The notes under the pieces were generated by a model, which saw only the letters and a list, made by a program, of their open reading frames with translations, did not search any database and was not told where the DNA came from. Below, piece after piece: positions 41,783-53,048 of a stretch of 64,000 bases of DNA. The stretch spans positions 1 through 64,000 of the forward strand of contig CBDFFN010000007.1 in assembly GCA_965246795.1 (NCBI GenBank), in the 5' to 3' direction. Position 1 is the first letter of the stretch; each line of letters begins with the position of its first letter. Both the position numbers and the translations under genes were made by a program. Origin of the DNA: JAJXWB01 sp965246795 (lineage in GTDB: Bacteria; Pseudomonadota; Alphaproteobacteria; Rhizobiales; Beijerinckiaceae).

Positions 41783-42565
41783 CTAGTAAGACTTATCCCG
41801 CTGTTGAAATCGTGGAGGTCGCTTTTCACGAAATGCCGCCGAGCCTTCCTTCAGCTCGTCGCTGCTCAACGACGCGCGATGCCGCGCATCGATCGCGCTC
41901 GCATCGTACACACCGCGCGAAATCGCGTTGAGGCTCGCTTTCATGCCCGCGACGGCGTTCGGCGCGTGGGCCGAAAGACTCTCCGCAAGCGCGTTCACGC
42001 GCGCGTCGAGCTCCGATGCCGGCACGATCTCGTCGAGATATCCGATGCGCAAAAGCTCACTCGCTTCGAGCTTGCGCGCCGTCAGGAACAGCATCTTCGC
42101 ATTGCTGAGCCCGATACGCGCGACGAAGCGTTCGAGCCCGCTGCGATAGTAATGCAGGCCAAGTTTCGCCGCGGGCATCACGAGCTCGCAGGTGTCGACA
42201 CCGATGCGGAAGTCACAAGCGAGCGCGAGGTCGGTCGAGCCGCCATAGACGCCGCCGTTCAGCCGGCAGATCGTCGGCATGCGCAGGGCCTCGAGCCGGT
42301 CCGCGACTTCCGAGAAGGATGGGCCGGCGGCTGTCGCCTGTCCGCCGACGGCGCGCAGATCGAAACCGGCGGAGAAGGCCCGGCCTGTGCCCGTCAAAAC
42401 TAATACGCGCACATCACGATCCGCCTCGACGCGATCGAAGAGCGCCACTAGCGCTAAGAGGTCGTCGGGCTCGATGCGGTTCATCGCCTTCGGGCGATTC
42501 AACCGGATCGTTGCGCGAAAACCGTCGATCGTCAGGATCGGCGGCGTGTGGTCGTCATTACTCAT
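41783..42565 (-). CDS. enoyl-CoA hydratase/isomerase family protein
   Basis: A 260-residue crotonase-fold protein. The oxyanion-hole segments are GRAFSAGFDLRAVGG and CRLNGGVYGGSTDLALACDF. The usual hydratase Glu pair is not clearly present (AAKLGLHYYRSGLERFVARI is the corresponding stretch), so an isomerase, decarboxylase or hydrolase role is as likely as hydration. It lies upstream of the hypothetical gene and 10 nt from the DoxX gene stop; the whole minus-strand run thyA-doxX-crotonase may be one transcription unit. Confidence 0.9.
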   Translation of the reverse strand: MSNDDHTPPILTIDGFRATIRLNRPKAMNRIEPDDLLALVALFDRVEADRDVRVLVLTGTGRAFSAGFDLRAVGGQATAAGPSFSEVADRLEALRMPTICRLNGGVYGGSTDLALACDFRIGVDTCELVMPAAKLGLHYYRSGLERFVARIGLSNAKMLFLTARKLEASELLRIGYLDEIVPASELDARVNALAESLSAHAPNAVAGMKASLNAISRGVYDASAIDARHRASLSSDELKEGSAAFREKRPPRFQQRDKSY

Positions 42566-42574
42566 GCGGCAACG

Positions 42575-43000
42575 TTAGCGCGCGTCAGCGTCGCGCGAAA
42601 CGAACGGCCATCGCAAAACGTCGACGCAGAACAGCGCTGCCCATACGAAGACAGGCTGTAGCATCAGGCGCGGCACGTGATACCAGAGCGACGACGGCAG
42701 GCCCGGCACATCGAGTGCCATCGCGGCATGCTTGATGTTGGCGGGAAAAACGCAAACCGCGTAGAGCGCAAACGCGATGCCGGCCGCGCGGCGAAAGCGC
42801 GGCGTCATCAGCGCGAGCGCACCGGCAATCTCGCAAACGCCGGTGATGATGATAACGGCGCGCGGATACGGCACCCAGTCCGGCACGATTTTCAGGATCG
42901 CGTCGATCGCCACGAAATGGCCGATGCCGGCAAGTCCGTAGAAAACGATCAACAGCCAACGCGCGGTTGTTTGCGCGCGCTGAAGTCCGGCAGCGCTCAA
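42575..43000 (-). CDS. DoxX-family membrane protein
   Basis: A 141-residue protein with four transmembrane segments (LLIVFYGLAGIGHFVAIDAI, VIIITGVCEIAGALALM, AAGIAFALYAVCVFPANIKH and a C-terminal one). The pattern AGIGHF and FPANIKHA is DoxX-like. The family's role is uncertain; some members work in thiosulfate:quinone reduction or redox homeostasis. It overlaps the thyA stop by 4 nt, suggesting a shared transcript. Confidence 0.85.
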   Translation of the reverse strand: MSAAGLQRAQTTARWLLIVFYGLAGIGHFVAIDAILKIVPDWVPYPRAVIIITGVCEIAGALALMTPRFRRAAGIAFALYAVCVFPANIKHAAMALDVPGLPSSLWYHVPRLMLQPVFVWAALFCVDVLRWPFVSRDADAR

Positions 43001-43803
43001 ACCGCCACGTCCGCCTTGATCGCCGCCGCGGGATCGTAGCCCTCGATCGCAACATGCGCGGCGCGGAAATCGAAAATGTTGCGCACGCCAGGATCTAGCA
43101 CAAGTTTTGGCAGTGCGCGCGGCGTGCGCGTGAGTTGAAGCTGCGCCTGTTCAAGATGGTTGTCGTAGAGATGGGCGTCGCCGAAGGAATGGACGAAGTC
43201 GCCGGGCTCGCAGCCCGTCGCCTGCGCCATCATCGCGGTCAGCAGCGCATAGCTCGCGATATTGAAGGGCACGCCAAGAAACACATCGGCCGAACGCTGG
43301 TAGAGTTGACAGGACAGCCGCAGCTTTCCGCCGACCTCCGCGACATGGAACTGGAAGAGACAGTGACAGGGCGCGAGCGCCATCGCGTCGAGGTCAGCCG
43401 GATTCCACGCCGAGACGACAAGGCGCCGCGAGAACGGGTTCTTGCGTATCTCCTCCTGCACCCATGCCATCTGATCGATGGTGCGTCCGTCCGGGCAGGC
43501 CCATGAGCGCCACTGCTTCCCGTAGACGGGGCCGAGGTCGCCTTCCTCGTCCGCCCACTCGTCCCAGATGGTGACCTTGTTATCGCGCAGGTACTGGATG
43601 TTGGTGTCGCCGGCGAGGAACCAAAGCAGCTCGTGAATGATGGCGCGCAGATAGAGCTTCTTGGTCGTGACGAGCGGAAAGCCCTCGGCCAGATCGAAGC
43701 GCATCTGGTGGCCGAAGACCGAGCGCGTGCCCGTGCCGGTGCGGTCGGCCTTGGGCACGCCGCCGTGAAGGACTCGCGAGAGGAGATCGAGATAGGCTTG
43801 CAT
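42997..43803 (-). CDS. thyA: thymidylate synthase
   Basis: A 268-residue folate-dependent enzyme. Folate and dUMP contacts are seen in DRTGTGTRSVFGHQMRFDL and the active-site Cys in LAPCHCLFQFHV. GKLRLSCQLYQRSADVFLGV and PFNIASYALLT complete the site. It makes dTMP from dUMP with methylenetetrahydrofolate. Length matches E. coli ThyA (264). It overlaps DoxX by 4 nt. No dihydrofolate reductase gene follows inside the window, unlike the common thyA-folA order. Confidence 0.96.
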   Translation of the reverse strand: MQAYLDLLSRVLHGGVPKADRTGTGTRSVFGHQMRFDLAEGFPLVTTKKLYLRAIIHELLWFLAGDTNIQYLRDNKVTIWDEWADEEGDLGPVYGKQWRSWACPDGRTIDQMAWVQEEIRKNPFSRRLVVSAWNPADLDAMALAPCHCLFQFHVAEVGGKLRLSCQLYQRSADVFLGVPFNIASYALLTAMMAQATGCEPGDFVHSFGDAHLYDNHLEQAQLQLTRTPRALPKLVLDPGVRNIFDFRAAHVAIEGYDPAAAIKADVAV

Positions 43804-43964
43804 GACCGGTCCGCTGGCTGGCCTGCATCTTTAGCGCGACACGCGGCGGCCGGCATCCGGCAACGGTCGGTCCCTGTGGACGGCAGAATCTCATCCGTCA
43901 CATTGCAGTCAGAGATCGCCGTTAGCGAAATGGAGCTGCGCACAGACGGAAAATCCGTTGCTCG

Positions 43965-43994
43965 CTTGACTCGCGATAGGCCCGAGCCTATTCC
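43965..43994 (+). promoter_or_regulatory. RpoH (sigma-32)-like heat-shock promoter for groESL
   Basis: CTTG at 43965-43968 and CCTATTCC at 43987-43994 are separated by 18 nt, close to the alphaproteobacterial RpoH pattern CTTG-N17/18-CYTATNT. Transcription would start near the CIRCE element just downstream. Confidence 0.55.
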
Positions 43995-44005
43995 GCAGCG
44001 GCCTG

Positions 44006-44032
44006 TTGGCACTCTCTTGGGATGAGTGCCAA
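44006..44032 (+). promoter_or_regulatory. CIRCE operator (HrcA binding site) upstream of groES
   Basis: A perfect inverted repeat TTGGCACTC, 9 nt, GAGTGCCAA. It matches the CIRCE consensus TTAGCACTC-N9-GAGTGCTAA with one symmetric change. It lies 46 nt before the groES ATG and is therefore in the 5' leader, where HrcA would block groESL at normal temperature. Confidence 0.93.
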
Positions 44033-44078
44033 GGCTCTTTCTGCGGCCGTTGCGCCGCTTCCTGCACAGGAAAGCCAC

Positions 44079-44366
44079 ATGAAATTTCGTCCCCTGCATG
44101 ACCGGGTCGTGGTCAAGCGCACCGAAGGTGAAGAGAAGACCAAGGGCGGCATCATCATCCCAGACAACGCCAAGGAAAAGCCCCAGGAGGGCCAGGTCGT
44201 GGCTGTCGGTCCAGGCGCGCGCGACGAAGCCGGCAAGCTCGTCCCCCTCGACGTGAAGTCGGGCGACAAGATCCTGTTCGGCAAATGGTCAGGCACGGAA
44301 GTGAAGATCGATGGCGAAGATCTCCTCATCATGAAGGAGAGCGACATCATGGGCGTCGTCGCCTGA
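44079..44366 (+). CDS. groES: co-chaperonin GroES
   Basis: A 95-residue heptameric lid protein (MKFRPLHDRVVVKRTEGEEK start, mobile-loop region KTKGGIIIPDNAKEKPQEG, and VKIDGEDLLIMKESDIMGVV end). The ATG at 44079 follows CAGGAAAG; an upstream in-frame ATG at 44022 lies inside the CIRCE element and is rejected. It is first in the groESL operon, 44 nt before groEL. Confidence 0.98.
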   Translation: MKFRPLHDRVVVKRTEGEEKTKGGIIIPDNAKEKPQEGQVVAVGPGARDEAGKLVPLDVKSGDKILFGKWSGTEVKIDGEDLLIMKESDIMGVVA

Positions 44367-44410
44367 TTCACTTTCCCATCATTCAGACAATCTGACGGAG
44401 TTCAAAACAC

Positions 44411-46048
44411 ATGGCAGCCAAAGACGTACGTTTTTCCGGCGATGCACGCGACAAGATGTTGCGCGGCATCGAAGTTCTCGCCAATGCGGTCCGTGTTACG
44501 CTTGGTCCCAAGGGCCGTAATGTCGTGATCGAGAAGTCCTTCGGCGCCCCGCGCATCACCAAGGATGGTGTGACGGTCGCGAAGGAGATCGAGCTCGGCG
44601 ACAAGTTCGAGAACATGGGCGCGCAGATGATGCGCGAAGTCGCTTCGAAGCAGAACGACATGGCTGGTGACGGCACCACGACGGCGACGGTTCTTGCCCA
44701 CGCCATCGTCAAGGAAGGCGCAAAGTCTGTCGCCGCCGGCATGAACCCGATGGATCTCAAGCGCGGCATCGATCTCGCCGTTCTTGCGGTGGTCGAAGAC
44801 CTCAAGAAGAACTCGAAGAAGGTCACGTCGAACGACGAGATCGCGCAGGTCGGCACGATTTCGGCAAACGGCGATGCCTCCATCGGCCAGATGATCGCGG
44901 AAGCGATGCAGAAGGTCGGCAACGAGGGCGTGATCACGGTCGAGGAAGCCAAGACGGCCGAGACCGAACTCGACGTCGTCGAAGGCATGCAGTTTGATCG
45001 CGGATATCTCTCGCCGTACTTCATCACCAACGCCGAGAAGATGGTCGCCGAGCTTGAGGACCCCTACATCCTCATCCACGAAAAGAAGTTGTCGTCGCTG
45101 CAGCCGATGCTGCCGATCCTCGAGGCGGTCGTACAGGCCGGCAAGCCGCTCATCATCATCGCCGAAGATGTCGAAGGCGAAGCGCTTGCCACGCTCGTCG
45201 TCAACAAGCTGCGTGGTGGCCTGAAGATCGCGGCCGTGAAGGCACCGGGCTTCGGTGACCGTCGCAAGGCGATGCTCGAAGACATCGCGGTCCTGACGGG
45301 CGGCGAGATGATCGCCGAAGATCTCGGCATCAAGCTCGAGAACGTCACGATCCAGATGCTCGGCCGCGCCAAGCGCGTCCGCATCGAGAAAGAAAATACC
45401 ACGATCATCGACGGCGCCGGGCAGAAGTCCGACATCGAAGGCCGCGTGGCGCAGATCAAGGCGCAGATCGAGGAGACCACCTCGGACTATGATCGTGAGA
45501 AGCTTCAGGAGCGTCTCGCGAAACTCGCAGGCGGCGTCGCGGTCATCCGCGTCGGCGGCGCGACCGAGGTCGAAGTGAAGGAAAAGAAGGATCGCGTGGA
45601 CGACGCGCTCAACGCCACCCGCGCTGCGGTGGAAGAAGGCGTGCTTCCGGGCGGCGGCATTCCGCTGCTCCGGGCTGTTGCGGCCCTCAAGAATCTCGAA
45701 GCCAAAAGTGCCGATCAGAAGACCGGCATCGAGATCGTCCGTCGCGCCCTTCTGTCGCCCGCGCGACAGATCGTCGACAATGCCGGCGATGACGGCGCTG
45801 TCGTCATCGGCAAGCTCCTCGAGTCGTCGGATTACTCCTACGGCTACGACGCGCAGGCGGGTGAATACGGCAACCTCATCCAGAAGGGCATCATCGACCC
45901 GACCAAGGTCGTTCGTACCGCCCTGCAGGATGCGGCTTCGGTTGCTGGCCTCCTCATCACGACGGAAGCCATGATCGCCGAAATGCCGAAGAAAGACTCG
46001 ATGCCCGCGATGCCGGGCGGCGGCGGCATGGGCGGCATGGATTTCTGA
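44411..46048 (+). CDS. groEL: chaperonin GroEL
   Basis: A 545-residue 60-kDa chaperonin with the expected ends: AAKDVRFSGDARDKMLRGIE at the N-terminus and the Gly/Met tail MPGGGGMGGMDF. The nucleotide loop TLGPKGRNVVIEKSFGAP and DGTTTATVLAHAIVKEG are intact. It forms the double-ring folding chamber with GroES. A strong terminator follows its stop, so groESL is a separate transcript from the IHF-like gene. Alphaproteobacteria often have several groEL copies; only one is in this window. Confidence 0.98.
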   Translation: MAAKDVRFSGDARDKMLRGIEVLANAVRVTLGPKGRNVVIEKSFGAPRITKDGVTVAKEIELGDKFENMGAQMMREVASKQNDMAGDGTTTATVLAHAIVKEGAKSVAAGMNPMDLKRGIDLAVLAVVEDLKKNSKKVTSNDEIAQVGTISANGDASIGQMIAEAMQKVGNEGVITVEEAKTAETELDVVEGMQFDRGYLSPYFITNAEKMVAELEDPYILIHEKKLSSLQPMLPILEAVVQAGKPLIIIAEDVEGEALATLVVNKLRGGLKIAAVKAPGFGDRRKAMLEDIAVLTGGEMIAEDLGIKLENVTIQMLGRAKRVRIEKENTTIIDGAGQKSDIEGRVAQIKAQIEETTSDYDREKLQERLAKLAGGVAVIRVGGATEVEVKEKKDRVDDALNATRAAVEEGVLPGGGIPLLRAVAALKNLEAKSADQKTGIEIVRRALLSPARQIVDNAGDDGAVVIGKLLESSDYSYGYDAQAGEYGNLIQKGIIDPTKVVRTALQDAASVAGLLITTEAMIAEMPKKDSMPAMPGGGGMGGMDF

Positions 46049-46076
46049 TCCACCGCTTCCCAAGGTAAAGTTATAG

Positions 46077-46105
46077 AAGGCCCCGGTCTCGACCGGGGCC
46101 TTTTT
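46077..46105 (+). terminator. rho-independent terminator of groESL
   Basis: An inverted repeat GGCCCCGG ... CCGGGGCC around the loop TCTCGA is followed by TTTTT. Flanking AA pairs with the first Ts. Confidence 0.93.
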
Positions 46106-46160
46106 CGTTGCACCTGCGAAGAAAATGCTGCGCGGCGGTGAACCTCAGCGCGCTTCCACC

Positions 46161-46568
46161 ATGAACGATTTGTCATTAGGGTTGACCCGAGCGAAAGGGG
46201 CGCGGCGGCGCGCAGCGATGGCGGCATCGGACGATCGCATTCGAGGACAGACCATTACCCGCGCCGAGCTTCTCGACGCGGTCTATGCCGTTTGTCCGGG
46301 TCTCACACGCGTGCAGGCGCGCGCTGTTTTCGAAATGACGTTGGAAGAAATCACCGACGCTTTCACGCGAGGCGAGAGCGTTAGGCTGCGTTCGTTCGGC
46401 GCATTCAACGTTCGCTCGAAACGCGAGCGCATCGGCCGCAATCCGAAAACCGGGATCGAAGTGCCGATCCGTCCGCGCCGTGTCGTGACCTTCAAGGCAT
46501 CGCCGGTGCTGATTGCGCGTGCCAACAACATGCCCTTCGCGCATCTCGAAAATCGAAACGAAGTCTGA
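46161..46568 (+). CDS. HU/IHF-family DNA-binding protein, IHF-alpha-like
   Basis: A 135-residue protein from ATG 46161 (other possible starts at 46125 and 46218, none with a clear ribosome-binding site). The core from TITRAELLDAVYAVCPGLTR onward matches IHF/HU, including ESVRLRSFGAFNVRSKRERI, GRNPKTGIEVPI with the DNA-intercalating Pro, and PRRVVTFKAS. The basic N-terminal extension (RAKGARRRAAMA) is longer than in ordinary IHF-alpha. It is likely a second IHF-alpha-like paralogue in a GC-rich genome. It lies just after the groESL terminator. Confidence 0.85.
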   Translation: MNDLSLGLTRAKGARRRAAMAASDDRIRGQTITRAELLDAVYAVCPGLTRVQARAVFEMTLEEITDAFTRGESVRLRSFGAFNVRSKRERIGRNPKTGIEVPIRPRRVVTFKASPVLIARANNMPFAHLENRNEV

Positions 46569-46584
46569 GCGCGGATCGTCGGAG

Positions 46585-46676
46585 CGCGAGCCTGTCGGCT
46601 CGAACATCGCGTTGAAGTCGAAGATTTGAAGTCGAAGATTCGCGCTGCTTGAACCGAGCGAGCCGGGAAGCTCGCT
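46585..46676. repeat. REP-like palindromic element, copy 3, with an internal 14-bp tandem repeat
   Basis: The arms GCGAGCCTGTCGGCTCG (46586-46602) and GCGAGCCGGGAAGCTCGC (46658-46675) are related to the elements at 12.2 and 24.0 kb but less perfect. Between them TTGAAGTCGAAGAT occurs twice in tandem (46612-46625 and 46626-46639). The element lies between convergent IHF-like and aminotransferase genes. Confidence 0.75.
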
Positions 46677-46697
46677 GTAATGCGAAAGCTCGCGTTC

Positions 46698-48131
<1,434 letters not shown>

Positions 48132-48340
48132 TCTCGCACCTTGGGGCATCCGTGCCGGACCATGAGAAACGGCAGCGCGAAGCCCCCCGTGCCGTATCAA
48201 CGATAAATGCGCGTGGCCTTTGCCTGTGTCAAACGTGGCAGTATCGGTTAGACCATAATTTCCCGTAATGTAGCGCCGATGCCCGATCCGGATTCGGAAG
48301 CCGGCACTCCCCCTATTCCTGCGCCAGAGAACGGAAGGCC

Positions 48341-50443
48341 ATGCGAAAACTTGCTATCGCGGTGCTCATCTTCGCAGCACTTGCCTTCGCTGCTGCTGTT
48401 TCGGGAGGAGATCGTTTTCTCTTCCTCGTCGCCGGCGCCGCACTCGTTTGCGCTGTGGCGACCTGGCGCAGCACGGACATCTCGTCCTTCTTGCAGATTT
48501 TCGTCTGCATCTTCTCGGCGGAGACGATCGTCTTCGGGCTGGCCGTCATTGCGCAACGTATGGGGATGCTCCCGGCGCGGCTCGAGGCTCTGCGAATCCC
48601 GGACGAACTGCCGGTCACGGTCGCGATTTTCTCGATCCTCGTATTCACGATCGGCCGACTGCCGTCTCTGCGACCCATGATCGGGATCGCCGGGCTCTAT
48701 TACGGCGCTACGGAACGCGGCGCGGCGCGCATCTGGCCGTTCAAGCCGTTCATGGCATCGGAGCGTGCCATTGCGATCGCGATGGTCGTGTTCCTCGTGC
48801 TCGTCAATCAGGCGCAGGTCGCCATCACGGTCCGCCTGTCGTTCTTCAACCGCGACTGGTTCAACGCCATTCAGGAGAAGAATGCCGCCGTCTTCTGGAC
48901 CCAGCTCTTTACGGTCTTCACCCCTTGGGCCTTTGTCTATGTGACGAGCGCCGTGATCGAATTCGTCGTGCAATCGATGCTGATCATTCGCTGGCGGCGC
49001 TGGCTGACGCGCTACTACACAGGCCACTGGCTCGACGAGCATTCGCATTACCGGATGAGCCTCGTCGGCTCGAACGCCGACAACCCCGATCAGCGCATCG
49101 CGGAGGACGTGAGCCGCTTCATCGACGGCGGCCAGCAGGGCTATGGCATCTACTCGTATTCGATTCTGCTGATCTCGACGCTGTCCTCGCTCGTCTCTTT
49201 CGCCATCGTGTTGTGGAATCTGTCCGGCAACTACGCGTTTCCCGGCACGAGCGTCACAATCCCCGGCTTCCTGTTCTGGGTGGCGCTTTTCTACGCGGCC
49301 TTCGGCACGCTCGTGACGCATCTCATCGGGCGATCGCTCGTGAAACTGTCGTTCACGCGCCAACGCGTTGAAGCCGACTTCCGCTTCTCACTCGCGCGCC
49401 TGCGCGAGTTCTCCGAGCAGGTGGCGCTGCTCGGCGGCGAGAAGGCGGAGAAGGCCTCGTTGACGCAGCGCTTCGGCGCCATCGTCGCGAACTATCTGCA
49501 GATCGTCGACACCAAGAAAAGGCTGATGGCGTTCACCGCGACCTATGGGCAGGTGTCGCCGATCATTCCCTACATCTTTGCGGCGCCCTTCTATTTCGCC
49601 GGAAACATCACGCTTGGAGTCATGACGCAGACGGCGAGCGCTTTCGGCCGCGTCGAGGGCGCGCTGACTTTCTTCGTCAATTACTACACGTCGCTGGCCG
49701 ATTTCCGCGCCGTCTCGGACCGTCTATCGTCCTTCGACGCGTCGATCTTCCGCGCCCGCGAAGCGAGTTCGCATGGACCGCGCCGCACCGCCGGAACCGA
49801 CGCGGTCGCGATGAACGACGTCACCGTCGCGCTACCGGACGGGCGTCGAATCATGGCGGACGCCGACATCCGTTTCGCGCCGCACGAAAGCGTGCTGCTG
49901 TCCGGGCCCTCGGGCTCCGGCAAGTCGACGCTACTCCGCGCCGTCGCCGGGCTGTGGCCCTACGGCGAGGGCACGGTCGCCATACCGCCTGATGCGTCCG
50001 TGATGGTGGTGCCGCAAAAACCTTACATCCCGCACGGGACGTTGCGCGCCGCCGTGACCTATCCCGATCCGCCGGACCGGCACGACGACGCTGCCATCGC
50101 CGAGGCTTTGCGCAAGGCGCGTCTCGAAGCGCTCGTTCCGCAGATCGATACCGAGGATCTCTGGTCACAGCGGCTCTCAGGCGGCGAGCAGCAGCGGCTC
50201 GCCATCGCGCGCGTCTTGCTTGCAAAACCCGACTGGTTGTTTCTCGACGAGGCGACGGCTGCGATGGACGAGGGGCTTGAGGCTGAACTTTACAAGATGC
50301 TGGCGACGGAACTGCCCGGCACGACGGTTGTATCGATCGGCCATCGCTCCACGCTCGATGCGCTCCACGCCCGCCGGCTCGTGATGACTCCCACGGACGG
50401 CGGGACGTTCGTGCCGACGGAGCGGAAGCAGGCGGCGGAGTAA
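48341..50443 (+). CDS. ABC transporter, SbmA/BacA-like transmembrane domain fused to ATPase
   Basis: A 700-residue half-transporter. Six or more hydrophobic segments occupy about residues 1-400. SFFNRDWFNAIQEKNAAVFW and RWRRWLTRYYTGHWLDEHSH are characteristic of the ABC_membrane_2/SbmA-BacA-like family, which dimerises. The ATPase domain follows at about 490: LSGPSGSGKSTLLRAVAGLW (Walker A), LSGGEQQRLAIARVLL (signature) and WLFLDEATAAMDE (Walker B). In rhizobia relatives handle very-long-chain fatty acids, cobalamin or peptides. The GGAAGG before the ATG supports the start. Confidence 0.9.
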   Translation: MRKLAIAVLIFAALAFAAAVSGGDRFLFLVAGAALVCAVATWRSTDISSFLQIFVCIFSAETIVFGLAVIAQRMGMLPARLEALRIPDELPVTVAIFSILVFTIGRLPSLRPMIGIAGLYYGATERGAARIWPFKPFMASERAIAIAMVVFLVLVNQAQVAITVRLSFFNRDWFNAIQEKNAAVFWTQLFTVFTPWAFVYVTSAVIEFVVQSMLIIRWRRWLTRYYTGHWLDEHSHYRMSLVGSNADNPDQRIAEDVSRFIDGGQQGYGIYSYSILLISTLSSLVSFAIVLWNLSGNYAFPGTSVTIPGFLFWVALFYAAFGTLVTHLIGRSLVKLSFTRQRVEADFRFSLARLREFSEQVALLGGEKAEKASLTQRFGAIVANYLQIVDTKKRLMAFTATYGQVSPIIPYIFAAPFYFAGNITLGVMTQTASAFGRVEGALTFFVNYYTSLADFRAVSDRLSSFDASIFRAREASSHGPRRTAGTDAVAMNDVTVALPDGRRIMADADIRFAPHESVLLSGPSGSGKSTLLRAVAGLWPYGEGTVAIPPDASVMVVPQKPYIPHGTLRAAVTYPDPPDRHDDAAIAEALRKARLEALVPQIDTEDLWSQRLSGGEQQRLAIARVLLAKPDWLFLDEATAAMDEGLEAELYKMLATELPGTTVVSIGHRSTLDALHARRLVMTPTDGGTFVPTERKQAAE

Positions 50444-50461
50444 TATCGCCGCCGAACGACG

Positions 50462-51073
50462 TTACGGCGCGGTCGCCTTCCACGCCGGCAACGCCTGCAC
50501 GCGGTCGAACCACGCGCTGACGTTCGCAAAGTCCACCATCGGGATTGCCGCCGCCGCGGCGTGCATCAGCGGCGCGACGACAGCGAAATCCGCCAGCGTT
50601 AGCCGGTCCTGCGCGATCCATTCGCGACCCGCGAGTTGATCGTCGAGCAGCTGCATCGCCGGCGGCAATAATGCGTCGCCGCGTGCGATTTCGGCCGAGT
50701 CGGGCGTGCCGCCAAGCACGCGTTTTGACACGCGCTCCCGGATGAGACAGGCCGCCGTCGGCGCGAAGTGAAATGCGGACCAGAAGAGCCAGCGGTTGAC
50801 GTCGGCGCGTTCCTGGATTGCCGCGGGATAGATGTCCTGCTCCGGCACCGTGTCGGCGAGATATTGCATGATCGCGTGCGACTCCCAGAGCAGGAAGTCA
50901 CCGTCGACGAGCAGGGGAACGCGCCCGGCCGGGTTGAGCCGCAGATAATCCGGCGCCTTATGCGCGCCGCGCGTCAGATCGAGCGGAACGAGATCGAGCG
51001 AGATGCCGAGCCGGTGCGCAGTGAGCAGCACGCGCCGCGAGTTCGACGACAGCGGATGATAGTAGAGGCGCAT
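50462..51073 (-). CDS. glutathione S-transferase family protein
   Basis: A 203-residue protein with thioredoxin-like N-domain (MRLYYHPLSSNSRRVLLTAH; NPAGRVPLLVDGDFLLWESH is the glutathione-binding region) and helical C-domain (REWIAQDRLTLADFAVVAPL, with the N-cap DR-T-ADF). Ser in HPLSSNSRR probably takes the catalytic position. It is convergent with the SbmA-like transporter gene and divergent from mutL; no substrate can be inferred. It differs from the GST at 23.4 kb. Confidence 0.9.
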   Translation of the reverse strand: MRLYYHPLSSNSRRVLLTAHRLGISLDLVPLDLTRGAHKAPDYLRLNPAGRVPLLVDGDFLLWESHAIMQYLADTVPEQDIYPAAIQERADVNRWLFWSAFHFAPTAACLIRERVSKRVLGGTPDSAEIARGDALLPPAMQLLDDQLAGREWIAQDRLTLADFAVVAPLMHAAAAAIPMVDFANVSAWFDRVQALPAWKATAP

Positions 51074-51183
51074 CGGGCAGGCTCCGGCATTTGCGCAGAA
51101 AGGCGCGGACAGGTCGCCGACGCAAGGGACTTACGCACCAATAGCCGTCGCTCGCTCTCCCCCGACTCGTGGTAGAAACGCCC

Positions 51184-52974
<1,791 letters not shown>

Positions 52975-53048
52975 CGAAAGCCGGGCTTGACGCGTTGCGG
53001 GTCATTCCCAAACTGCCATTCATGCGCGCGATGCCGGGAGCCTGATCA

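Noticed and set aside
44402..46063. A 553-codon open frame antisense to groEL
   Set aside because: It is the shadow of a strongly biased GC-rich gene. Its translation is low-complexity and without domains, while groEL on the other strand is certain.
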